64,000 nt of DNA from Streptomyces sp. CB02923 (GTDB taxonomy: Bacteria > Actinomycetota > Actinomycetes > Streptomycetales > Streptomycetaceae): the NCBI RefSeq assembly GCF_001905005.1, contig NZ_LWKZ01000026.1, positions 447,852 to 511,851 on the forward strand, in the 5' to 3' direction. A model generated the notes under the pieces. That model was not told the origin of the DNA and searched no databases. It saw nothing but the letters and a program-made list of their open reading frames with translations. Below, one piece after another: positions 48,661 to 56,992 of the stretch (position 1 is the stretch's first letter; the number at the start of each line of letters is the position of its first letter). The position numbers and the translations under genes are program-made.

Positions 48661-48830
48661 GCCCCTTCCCCCGCTCCCGGGCACCGTCTTCGGTGCCCGT
48701 TTTCCGTGTGTGACAGCCTCCCGGCGGTGGTAGTGATCACGGGCACGGACGTATGTTCGCGTCCGTAAACTTCCGTGCGATCCCCGCACGTCCCCCGTAT
48801 CACCCCCGTATCGATCCCTGGAGGCATCCC

Positions 48831-49874
48831 ATGGAATCCCCGCACCCCGTCGCGCCGACCGCGTCCCCGCTGCCGCTGATGCAGTTAGCCACCGGGTTCT
48901 GGGCATTCAAGACGCTGGCCACCGCCGACGAGCTGGGTCTGTTCGGTCTGCTCGACCGGCTGGGCGGCGGAACGGTCGAGGAGTGCGCCGAGGAACTGGA
49001 GATCGGCATACGGCCCGCGGGGATGCTGCTGACCGGCTGCGCGGCGCTGGACCTGCTGGAGCGCCACGGGGACGGCCGCTTCGTCAACTCGCCGCTGACC
49101 GACGCCTATCTGGTGCCGGGCCGCCCGTACCACTTCAGCGGCTGGCTGCGGATGCTGGACCAGCGGCTGTACCCGGGCTGGGGCCGGCTCGGCGAGGCCG
49201 TGCGCACCAACCGGCCCACCACCTGGGACCCCGACAAGCAGCCGCACCTGTTCGACACCGAGGACCCGGGGCTGCTGTCCGTCTTCTGGGAGGCGATGCA
49301 CGCGCTGTCGTCGTGGACCGCGCAGCGGCTCGGCGAAGTGGTGGACCTCACCGCCGGGGCGCGGCTGCTGGACGTGGGCGGCGGTTCCGGTGCGTACGCC
49401 ATCGAGCTGTGCCGGCGGCATCCGGGGCTGAAGGCGACGGTGTACGACTTGCCGAAGGTGTGCCCGGTCGCCGAACGCAACATCGCCGACGCCGGGCTCG
49501 ACGACCGGATCGGCACCCACCCCGGCGATTTCCTCGCCGAACCCGACCTGCCCGGCGGGCACGACATCATCGTGCTGTCGATGATCCTGCACGACTGGGA
49601 CGAGGACACCAACCGCATGCTGCTGGACAAGTGCTGTGCGGCGCTGCCGCCGGGCGGCACCCTGGTGATCAGTGAGCTGATGGTCGACGACGATCTGACC
49701 GGGCCCGCGCCGGCCGCCCTGATGAGCCTGAACATGCTGGTCGAGACCGAGGGCGGCCGTAACTACACGGCGGCGGAGTACAGCTCCTGGCTGACCGACG
49801 CCGGGTTCGCCGAGGTCCGCAAGGTGTCGTTCGAGGCGCCCGGCGCCAACGCGGCGATCGTCGCCCGCAAGTGA
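48831..49874 (+). CDS. O-methyltransferase (class I, acetylserotonin/hydroxyindole type) with a TTA codon
   Basis: A 347-residue SAM-dependent O-methyltransferase. Residues about 15-110 are the dimerisation/winged-helix domain (LMQLATGFWAFKTLATADELGLFGLLDRL); the SAM site is ARLLDVGGGSGAYAIEL near residue 180, and the catalytic His is in MILHDWDEDTN near 250. This family methylates hydroxyls in secondary metabolism. GGAGG precedes the ATG at 48831. Codon 19 (48885-48887) is TTA, rare in Streptomyces and read by the bldA tRNA, so expression may await development. It converges on an MHS transporter. Confidence 0.88.
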   Translation: MESPHPVAPTASPLPLMQLATGFWAFKTLATADELGLFGLLDRLGGGTVEECAEELEIGIRPAGMLLTGCAALDLLERHGDGRFVNSPLTDAYLVPGRPYHFSGWLRMLDQRLYPGWGRLGEAVRTNRPTTWDPDKQPHLFDTEDPGLLSVFWEAMHALSSWTAQRLGEVVDLTAGARLLDVGGGSGAYAIELCRRHPGLKATVYDLPKVCPVAERNIADAGLDDRIGTHPGDFLAEPDLPGGHDIIVLSMILHDWDEDTNRMLLDKCCAALPPGGTLVISELMVDDDLTGPAPAALMSLNMLVETEGGRNYTAAEYSSWLTDAGFAEVRKVSFEAPGANAAIVARK

Positions 49875-49951
49875 CGCTGCCGGTGTGATGCGGCGTGCGG
49901 GCCGTTCGCGGCGTGCGCACGGGCCACGGCCGGCCCGCGCGCACGGCCGCC

Positions 49952-51268
49952 TCAGGTGTCCAGCTTCTGCTTGGCGGTCTCCGGCAGGGTCAGGTACACG
50001 ACGAAGGAGATCAGGCAGAGCGCGGAGACGTACCACGGGAACAGGTCCGCGTGCCCGGCCTGCTTGAACCAGGTGCCCACGTACGGTGCGGTGCCGCCGA
50101 AGAGGGCCACGGTCAGCGAGTACGGGAAACCGATGCCCGCGGCCCGTACGCGGGCCGGGAAGACCTCGGCGTTCACGGCCGCGGCGACCGCGGTGTACCC
50201 GGTCAGCAGCACCATGCCCGCGCACTGCACGAGCAGCAGCGACAGGAAGGCATCGGTCACCAGGTGCAGCAGCGGTACGGCGAGCACCGCGAAGCCCAGC
50301 GCGAAGCCGAGCAGCAGCGGCTTGCGGCCGATGCGGTCCGAGAGGAGGCCGCCGAGCGGCTGGAGCAGGGCGAAGAACAGCAGCGACAGGGTGCCGACGG
50401 TGAGCGCTTCGCTCTTGTCGAATCCCGCGTTGACCTGCGCGTACGTGGGCAGGTAGGTGGTCCAGGTGTAGTACGCGAGGGTGCCGCCGGCGGTGATGCC
50501 GCAGATCAGCAGGGACTGGCGCGGGTAGCGGCGCAGCGCCTCGAAGATGCCGGGGCGGGCGGCGGCTTGCTGCTCCTCGCTGCGTGTCTCGCGCGCACCG
50601 CTGCGGATCCACAGTCCGAGCAGGCTGAGCACCGCGCCGATCAGGAACACCAGGCGCCAGCCCCACTGTCCCATCTGGCCCTCGGACAGTACGCCCGCCA
50701 GGAGGGCGGCGGTGCCGGACGCCAGCAGCTGGCCGGCGGTGGTGGAGACGTACTGGAAGCTGGAGAACAGCCCGCGCCGGCCGGGCCCGGCGGACTCGAC
50801 GAGGAAGGTGGTGGAGGCGGCGAACTCACCGCCCACGGAGAGCCCCTGCACGAGCCGGGCGACGACGAGCACGACCGGCGCGAGGACGCCGGTGGCAGCG
50901 TAGGTCGGGGTGACGGCGACGAGCAGGCTGCCGCCGCCCATCAGCAGGATCGTCAGAGTCAGCGCGGCCCGGCGGCCACGGCGGTCGGCGACCGCGCCCA
51001 TCAGCAGTCCGCCGACCGGCCGCATGAAGAAGCCCACCGCGAACACCGCGAAGGTGGACAGCAGCGGCACCAGCGAGTTGCCGGTGCCCTTCGGGAAGAC
51101 CCGCTCGGCGATATAGACGGCCAGGAAGGAGTACGCGTACCAGTCGTACCACTCCACGGCGTTGCCGACCGACGCCGCGGCGAGCTGCCGCAGCTGCGAC
51201 ACCTTCCGCGGCGCGCCGTCCGGCGCCCCCTCCTCCGTCACGTTCTCGGCCTGCTCCGCACGTGTCAT
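49952..51268 (-). CDS. MHS family MFS transporter (metabolite:H+ symporter)
   Basis: A 438-residue transporter with 12 hydrophobic segments and the MHS motifs: ASVGNAVEWYDWYAYSF in helix 1, GFFMRPVGGLLMGAVADRRGRRAAL after helix 2, and RLVQGLSVGGEFAAS. Members take up carboxylates, betaine or shikimate with protons. CGGAGG precedes the ATG. It is divergent from lutABC with 122 bases between, so a carboxylate such as lactate is a reasonable guess. Confidence 0.9.
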   Translation of the reverse strand: MTRAEQAENVTEEGAPDGAPRKVSQLRQLAAASVGNAVEWYDWYAYSFLAVYIAERVFPKGTGNSLVPLLSTFAVFAVGFFMRPVGGLLMGAVADRRGRRAALTLTILLMGGGSLLVAVTPTYAATGVLAPVVLVVARLVQGLSVGGEFAASTTFLVESAGPGRRGLFSSFQYVSTTAGQLLASGTAALLAGVLSEGQMGQWGWRLVFLIGAVLSLLGLWIRSGARETRSEEQQAAARPGIFEALRRYPRQSLLICGITAGGTLAYYTWTTYLPTYAQVNAGFDKSEALTVGTLSLLFFALLQPLGGLLSDRIGRKPLLLGFALGFAVLAVPLLHLVTDAFLSLLLVQCAGMVLLTGYTAVAAAVNAEVFPARVRAAGIGFPYSLTVALFGGTAPYVGTWFKQAGHADLFPWYVSALCLISFVVYLTLPETAKQKLDT

Positions 51269-51390
51269 GGTCCTCCGTTCCGGGTCCTTCTCCTTCGCCC
51301 GCCGCTGGGGCAGGATGAGCCGACAGGTGATCATGTACCGGTGAGGCGGCCCGCCGCCAGCGGCCACGGCAGCCGAAAGGAGATGGCAAC

Positions 51391-52185
51391 GTGCGCGTAG
51401 CACTGTTCGTCACCTGTATCAACGACACGCTCTACCCGGACACCGGCCGGGCAGTGATCACGCTGCTGGAACGCCTCGGGGTCGAGGTGGGATTCCCTGA
51501 GCAGCAGAGCTGCTGTGGCCAGCCGCAGTTCAACACCGGCTACCGGCATCTGACGGAACCGCTGGTGCGCCGCTTCGACCGTGCCTTCGCCGATTACGAC
51601 TACGTGGTCACCCCCTCCGGGTCGTGTGCGGCAATGGTGCGCGACAACTATCCGCGGATCGCGGCGAAGGCCGCGGCCGAGGGGCGCGGCGGGCGGGAGC
51701 TGGCGCGGGCCGCGGCGAGCGCCGTACCGAAGACGTACGAGCTGACCGAGTTCCTGGTCGACGTGCTGAAGGTGACGGACGTCGGCGCGTACTACCCGCA
51801 CACCGTCACCTACCACCCCACCTGCCACGGCCTGCGGATGCTGGGCCTGGGCGACCGGCCGCGGCGGCTGCTGGAGCGGGTGCGGGGACTGGAGCTGCGG
51901 GAGCTGCCGGGCGCCGAGGAGTGCTGCGGCTTCGGCGGCACCTTCGCGGTGAAGAACCCGGCGGTGTCGGCCGCGATGGGCGCCGACAAGGCGCAGGCCA
52001 TCCGGGAAACGGGGGCCGAGGCGGTCTGCACGGTCGACAACTCCTGCCTGCTGCACATCGGCGGCACGCTCCAGCGGCAGGGCGCGGCGGCCCGGCCCGT
52101 GCACATCGCGGAGATCCTGGCCGCCACGGAGGCCGACGCACGGGGGCCGGTGCCCGCCGCCGTCACGGAAGGGAGCCCGCGATGA
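51391..52185 (+). CDS. lutA: Lactate utilization protein LutA
   Basis: A 264-residue iron-sulfur protein with two CCG domains: SCCGQPQFNTG near residue 40 and ECCGFGGTFAVK near 185. It is the LutA/LldE/GlcF-like subunit of the LutABC complex, which oxidises L-lactate to pyruvate. The start GTG at 51391 has AAAGGAG upstream. Its stop overlaps the lutB ATG, so the genes are coupled. A partly symmetric GGTGATCATGTACC (near 51327) in the divergent promoter region is a possible operator. Confidence 0.92.
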   Translation: MRVALFVTCINDTLYPDTGRAVITLLERLGVEVGFPEQQSCCGQPQFNTGYRHLTEPLVRRFDRAFADYDYVVTPSGSCAAMVRDNYPRIAAKAAAEGRGGRELARAAASAVPKTYELTEFLVDVLKVTDVGAYYPHTVTYHPTCHGLRMLGLGDRPRRLLERVRGLELRELPGAEECCGFGGTFAVKNPAVSAAMGADKAQAIRETGAEAVCTVDNSCLLHIGGTLQRQGAAARPVHIAEILAATEADARGPVPAAVTEGSPR

Positions 52186-53657
52186 GCGGCACGTATCTCG
52201 GTATGCCCGCGTTCCCCACGGCCGCCGCGTCCTCCACACAGGACGCACGGCTGCGCGGCAACCTGCGCCACGCCACCCACACCATCCGCGACAAACGGGC
52301 CAAGGCGGTCGCGGAGCTGGACGACTGGGCGCGGCTGCGGGCCGCGGGCGCCGCCGTCAAGGACCGTACGCTGCGCCACCTCGACCACTACCTGGAGCGG
52401 CTGGAGGAGTCGGTGACGGCCGCCGGCGGGCAGGTGCACTGGGCGGCGGACGCCGCCGAGGCCAACGCCATCGTGGCCCGGCTGGTGCGGGAGACCGGCG
52501 AGCGCGAGGTCGTCAAGGTCAAGTCGATGGCGACGCAGGAGACCGGGCTGAACCGGGCGCTGGCCGAGGCGGGCATCAGCGCGTACGAGACGGACCTGGC
52601 GGAGCTGATCGTGCAGCTCGGCGACGATCTGCCGTCCCACATCCTGGTGCCCGCGATCCACCGCAACCGGAGCGAGATCCGGGACATCTTCCGCGAGCAG
52701 ATGGGGCGTTGGGGCCGCCCGGCGCCGGAGGGGCTGTCCGACGCGCCGTCCGAGCTGGCGGAGGCGGCGCGGCTGCATCTGCGCGAGAAGTTCCTCGACG
52801 CGAAGGTCGGCGTCTCCGGCGCCAACTTCATGGTGGCCGACACCGGGACGCTGGTCGTCGTGGAGTCCGAGGGCAACGGCCGGATGTGCCTGACCCTGCC
52901 GGAGACGCTGATCTCCGTCGTCGGCATCGAGAAGGTCGTGCCGACCTGGCAGGACCTGGAGATCTTCCTCCAGCTGCTGCCCCGGTCCTCGACCGCCGAG
53001 CGGATGAACCCGTACACCTCGATGTGGACCGGCACGACGGACGGCGACGGGCCGGACACCTTCCACCTCGTGCTGCTGGACAACGGGCGCACCGACACCC
53101 TCGCCGACACGGTCGGCCGCCAGGCGCTGCGCTGTATCCGCTGCTCGGCCTGCCTGAACGTGTGCCCGGTGTACGAGCGGGCCGGCGGGCACGCGTACGG
53201 CTCGGCGTACCCAGGACCCATCGGCGCGATCCTCACCCCGCAGATGCGCGGTACGGCGAGCGAGCTGGACGCCTCACTGCCGTACGCGTCGTCGCTGTGC
53301 GGCGCCTGCTACGAGGTGTGCCCGGTGGCCATCGACATCCCGGAGGTGCTGGTGCATCTGCGGGAGCGGGTGGTGCAGGGCGGCCGGGTGACGCGGCGCG
53401 GTGTGAAGACCGTCGTCAAACCGGCCAAGGGGCATGCCGCGGAGCGCGCCGCGATGCGCGCGGCGGGGTTCGCGTTCGACCACCCGGGGGTGCTGCGTAC
53501 GGGCCAGCGGCTGGCGGCCCGCACCCGGCGGCTGCATCCGCGCCGCCTGCCGGGCCCTGGGCGCGCCTGGTCGGACACCCGGGATCTGCCGCCGGTGCCG
53601 GCCGAGTCCTTCCGTGACTGGTGGCGGCGTACGCGTGGAGAGGAGCGGGACAGGTGA
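52182..53657 (+). CDS. lutB: Lactate utilization iron-sulfur protein LutB
   Basis: A 491-residue protein with the LutB ferredoxin-type cluster motifs CIRCSACLNVCPVY (about residue 320) and CGACYEVCPVAI (about 375). The N-terminal LUD domain has TGLNRAL, VSGANFMVADTGTLVVVES and VVGIEKVVPT. It joins LutA and LutC in lactate oxidation. ATGA overlap with lutA at the start and GTGA overlap with lutC at the end indicate one translation-coupled operon. Confidence 0.93.
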   Translation: MSGTYLGMPAFPTAAASSTQDARLRGNLRHATHTIRDKRAKAVAELDDWARLRAAGAAVKDRTLRHLDHYLERLEESVTAAGGQVHWAADAAEANAIVARLVRETGEREVVKVKSMATQETGLNRALAEAGISAYETDLAELIVQLGDDLPSHILVPAIHRNRSEIRDIFREQMGRWGRPAPEGLSDAPSELAEAARLHLREKFLDAKVGVSGANFMVADTGTLVVVESEGNGRMCLTLPETLISVVGIEKVVPTWQDLEIFLQLLPRSSTAERMNPYTSMWTGTTDGDGPDTFHLVLLDNGRTDTLADTVGRQALRCIRCSACLNVCPVYERAGGHAYGSAYPGPIGAILTPQMRGTASELDASLPYASSLCGACYEVCPVAIDIPEVLVHLRERVVQGGRVTRRGVKTVVKPAKGHAAERAAMRAAGFAFDHPGVLRTGQRLAARTRRLHPRRLPGPGRAWSDTRDLPPVPAESFRDWWRRTRGEERDR

Positions 53658-54298
53658 GCAGCCGGGATGTGGTGCTGGCACGGGTGCGCCGGGCGCTGGC
53701 GGACGTACCGCGCGGTGAGGGGTACGAGGATCCGCCGGTGCCGCGCGACTATCTGCGCGTCCACGGCTCCCGTACGCCAAAGGAGCGGGTGGCGATGCTG
53801 GCGGAGCGTCTCGCGGAGTACCGGGCGCTGGTGCACCACTGCACCACGCGGGACATGGACATGCTGATCATGCGGCTGCTGGCCCACCACGGCTCGCAGA
53901 CGGTGCTCGTGCCACCGGGGCTGGACCCCTGGTGGATGGCCGCCGCCGATCCCACCCGTATCCACGACCGGGCGGCGAGCACCACCCGCGAACTCGACAC
54001 GGTCGAAAGTGTCGTCACCGGCTGCGCGGTGGCCATCGCCGAGACCGGCACCATCGTGCTGGACGGCTCGCCCGACCAGGGACGCCGCCGGATCTCGCTC
54101 ATTCCCGACCATCACATCTGCGTGGTCCGCGTGCCGGACCAGGTCGTCGACTCGGTGCCGCAGGCACTCGAACGCCTCGATCCGGAGCGGCCGTTGACGT
54201 GGATCTCCGGCCCGTCGGCGACCAGCGACATCGAGCTGGACCGGGTCGAAGGGGTGCACGGGCCGCGGAAGCTGGAGGTCGTGCTGATGTCGGAGTGA
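53654..54298 (+). CDS. lutC: Lactate utilization protein LutC
   Basis: A 214-residue LUD-domain protein. GCAVAIAETGTIVLDGSPDQGRR and LIPDHHICVVR are typical of LutC. The GTG at 53654 overlaps the lutB stop codon, with GAGGAG upstream. It should complete the LutABC lactate oxidase complex. No lactate dehydrogenase or LutR gene is present in the window. Confidence 0.92.
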   Translation: MSSRDVVLARVRRALADVPRGEGYEDPPVPRDYLRVHGSRTPKERVAMLAERLAEYRALVHHCTTRDMDMLIMRLLAHHGSQTVLVPPGLDPWWMAAADPTRIHDRAASTTRELDTVESVVTGCAVAIAETGTIVLDGSPDQGRRRISLIPDHHICVVRVPDQVVDSVPQALERLDPERPLTWISGPSATSDIELDRVEGVHGPRKLEVVLMSE

Positions 54299-54356
54299 AG
54301 GCGGTGGGGACATGGCCGGGACGAGAGCGGGAAGGGGCACGCGGGACGGTGCGCCG

Positions 54357-55346
54357 TCACTCGTACATGACGTACTCCGGCTGCGGCCGCAGTGCCAGGA
54401 CCTCCTTGTGGGTCATCAGGCGGCTGCCCTCGGTGTCCTCGTCGTAGAAGAGCTTGAAGCCGGTGTGCATCCCGCGGGGCAGCTTTCTGACCAGGTCGTT
54501 CCAGGTGCCGCGCTTCAGCCCCGGCGAGCCGATGCCGTCGGCGCATTTGATGGCGGCGACGCCGGGCTGCGGCCGGAACGCGTGCTGGTCCTCGACGACC
54601 GAGGTCGCCACCTGGTGGAAGACGAAGGCCTTTTCGGGCAGGTCGTGTTCACGGACCAGGCCGGAGAGGTAGCGGGCGATGTCGGTGAGTTCACCGCCGT
54701 CGGTGCTCCCGTAGGTGTCGCCCGGTTTCTCGTCCGGGCCCATCTCCCACTCGGGGTCCAGGGCGACGCCCACGTCCGGGTGCACCAGCCATTCTCGCAA
54801 CGCCTTGACCTCGCCGAGTGCCGAGGCGCGGCCCGGCTGGATGTTCAGGAGCAGCAGTGCGCGGTGCTTGCGGGCGGCTTCGTGGAAGCGGCGGACGGTG
54901 TCGGCGGACGTCCGCGAGCGGTAGGTCCCGTCGGGGCCCGCGCTGGAATTGGCGACCACGGCCAGCAGTTCGAGGACGGGCAGCGGCTCGCGGTCGGCGG
55001 CGTAGGTCTGCGCCAGCTTCTCGATCTCACGGGCGCGTTCATCCAGGTCGCCGATGCCGAGGCGGCCGAGCGCGGCGGCTCCTGGCAGGCCGCAGTAGCC
55101 GGCGAGCTGGTGACGGGGGAACAGTTCCCGTCCGCCGCGCGGCAGCTGGGGCCGCTTCTTGGCCGGCCTGGGTGACGGGCTGCCGGTCCGGCCGCTGGGG
55201 GTGCCCGCGGTCCGGGGCGGTGCCGCGCCGGGTGGTGACGCGTCGCCGTCCGCCGCCCCGGCGCAGGCGGTGAGGAGACCGAGGCCGGCCGCCGCGGTGG
55301 CGGCCAGGGCGCCGCGGCGGCCCAGCTCGGATGCGCTGTCGAGCAC
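54357..55346 (-). CDS. Secreted lipoprotein of unknown function (twin-arginine, lipobox)
   Basis: A 329-residue lipoprotein. GRRGALAATAAAG and a lipobox LLTAC (Cys about 28) suggest Tat export and lipidation. A Pro/Ser/Gly linker (30-65) precedes a globular part with LAGYCGLPGAAALGRLG, VLELLAVVANSS, PDVGVALDPEWEMG and LPRGMHTGFKLFYDEDTEG. The acidic DPEWEMG and DEDTEG segments with a repeating strand-helix order look like a TIM-barrel glycosidase-like fold, but this is only an impression. GGAGG precedes the GTG. The gene stands alone. Confidence 0.75.
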   Translation of the reverse strand: MLDSASELGRRGALAATAAAGLGLLTACAGAADGDASPPGAAPPRTAGTPSGRTGSPSPRPAKKRPQLPRGGRELFPRHQLAGYCGLPGAAALGRLGIGDLDERAREIEKLAQTYAADREPLPVLELLAVVANSSAGPDGTYRSRTSADTVRRFHEAARKHRALLLLNIQPGRASALGEVKALREWLVHPDVGVALDPEWEMGPDEKPGDTYGSTDGGELTDIARYLSGLVREHDLPEKAFVFHQVATSVVEDQHAFRPQPGVAAIKCADGIGSPGLKRGTWNDLVRKLPRGMHTGFKLFYDEDTEGSRLMTHKEVLALRPQPEYVMYE

Positions 55347-55767
55347 GTCGCCTCCGTAAGTCCGTAGGGGTGTCGGGAGTTCGTAAGGGGCTCGGGAGTC
55401 CGTAGAGGAGTCAGAGGAGTCGGGGTGTCCGTGGAGGATTCGGGGGGTCAGGGTGCTGTCCGGTGGGGTGTGTGCCGTTCGCCTTGCCGAGCTTGATCGA
55501 GTGAAACTCCACTCGGCACGCTCTCTGATCTCTCACGATCAAGATTGCGCCAACCTTGACCGGCCGGACGGACCCGGACGGACCCGGACGGACCCAGTCG
55601 GATCTGGACGGACCTGGACGGCCTCGGGCGGACGCCGCCGTCCCCGCAGCGTGACCCTCCCGTTGGTAGGCACCCGATGCGTACGTATCCCCGGGATCTG
55701 GGTGTCCCCCCGCCCGCTCGGCAGGCTCGTGTGCACCGCAACGACGAGCGAGAAGTGAGTGGTCATC
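55347..55767. other. Repeat-rich gap between divergent lipoprotein and SGNH genes
   Basis: No gene is supported. 55347-55450 holds degenerate GTCCGTAGGGG/GTCGGGAGT elements, then comes a 10-bp array (own entry). TTGACCGG (55555) could be a -35. Confidence 0.5.
55567..55626. repeat. 10-bp tandem array, 6 units
   Basis: Units on GACGGACCCG lie head to tail, two exact and four with 1-4 changes. The unit is close to one helical turn. Confidence 0.85.
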
Positions 55768-56943
55768 ATGAGTGGCGACACCGTGTGGAACGCCGGCTGG
55801 AGCACCGCCGTACAGCGCCCCAGCACCGGATTCGACAAGAACTGGGCCGAGGAGGGGTTCGCCGACCAGACGGTACGTCAGGTCGTCCGGGTCACCGGCT
55901 CCGGCACGGCGGCCCGCGTCCGCCTCTCCAACCGCTTCGGCGACACTCCCCTGGAGGTCGGCGGCGCCGCTCTCGCCCGTACGGACCAGGGCGCCGCCGT
56001 CCAGGACGGGACGACGCGCCGGCTGACCTTCGCGGGCGCCGGATCGGTCCGGATTCCGGCGGGCGGCGAGGTCTGGAGCGACGCGGCCGAGCTGTCCGCG
56101 GCGCCCTTCGACCGGCTCACGGTGAGCCTCTACTTCGCGCGGCCGACCGGTCCCGCGACCTTCCACGCCCAGGCGTTCACCACCGCCTACCGCGCCGCGG
56201 GCGACCAGCTGTCCGCCGCCGACCCGGCCGTCTTCGGCGAGACGACGGTCTCCTGGTACTTCCTCGCCGACGTCGAGCTGGCGGGCGGCCCGGCCCGGCG
56301 GGACACCGTGGTGGCGTTCGGCGACTCGATCACCGACGGCTTCGCCTCGACCACCGACACCGGCCGCCGCTACCCGGACGCGCTCGCCGAACGGCTGGCC
56401 GCCGCTGGCCTGGACCGCCCGGTGCTCAACGCCGGGATCGGCGGAAACCTGCTGCTCAACGACTCGGCCTGGTTCGGCGAACGGGCCGGTGCACGCTTCC
56501 GGCGGGACGTCCTGGACAAGCCCGGGGTGCGGACGGCGATCGTACTCGTGGGCCTCAACGACATCGGCTTCAGCGAGGTGGGCGCGGACGCGTTCCCGAC
56601 GTACCGGCCGAATCCGGATCTGTCCGCCCCGCAGATCATCGACGGCTACCGCGGTCTGATCGCGGAGGCCCGAGCGGCCGGGGTACGGATCATCGGTGGC
56701 ACGATCATGCCGTTCCGGGGCTCCGAGTACCACACGCCGCACGCCGAGGCGAAGCGCCGGGAGATCAACGCGTGGATCCGCACCTCCGGCGCCTTCGACG
56801 CGGTCGCCGACTTCGCGGCGGCACTGGCCGATCCGTCGGCCCCCGAGGCGCTGCTGCCCGCGTACGACAGCGGCGACCGCAAGCACCCGGGCGACGCCGG
56901 TTACCGGGCGATGGCGGAGGCGGTGGATCCGGCGGCGCTCTGA
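55768..56943 (+). CDS. SGNH/GDSL hydrolase with an N-terminal beta domain
   Basis: A 391-residue protein. An N-terminal beta-rich domain (about residues 1-170) is followed by an SGNH hydrolase core: block I VVAFGDSITDGF with the Ser nucleophile, block II NAGIGGNLL, block III VGLNDIG and block V DRKHPGDAGY with the catalytic His. It fits the rhamnogalacturonan-acetylesterase-like/secreted esterase group, but no signal peptide is seen at the chosen ATG or at a GTG three codons upstream. It may therefore act inside the cell or leave by an unusual route. It converges on an MFS gene. Confidence 0.88.
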   Translation: MSGDTVWNAGWSTAVQRPSTGFDKNWAEEGFADQTVRQVVRVTGSGTAARVRLSNRFGDTPLEVGGAALARTDQGAAVQDGTTRRLTFAGAGSVRIPAGGEVWSDAAELSAAPFDRLTVSLYFARPTGPATFHAQAFTTAYRAAGDQLSAADPAVFGETTVSWYFLADVELAGGPARRDTVVAFGDSITDGFASTTDTGRRYPDALAERLAAAGLDRPVLNAGIGGNLLLNDSAWFGERAGARFRRDVLDKPGVRTAIVLVGLNDIGFSEVGADAFPTYRPNPDLSAPQIIDGYRGLIAEARAAGVRIIGGTIMPFRGSEYHTPHAEAKRREINAWIRTSGAFDAVADFAAALADPSAPEALLPAYDSGDRKHPGDAGYRAMAEAVDPAAL

Positions 56944-56944
56944 G

Positions 56945-56984
56945 CGGTGTGCCGCCCCGGCCGGCCGAGGCGGGCGGCACACCG
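56945..56984. terminator. Bidirectional terminator hairpin
   Basis: CGGTGTGCCGCCC (56945-56957) pairs with GGGCGGCACACCG (56972-56984) around a 14-base loop, between the convergent SGNH and MFS genes. Confidence 0.82.
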
Positions 56985-56992
56985 GCTCGTGA

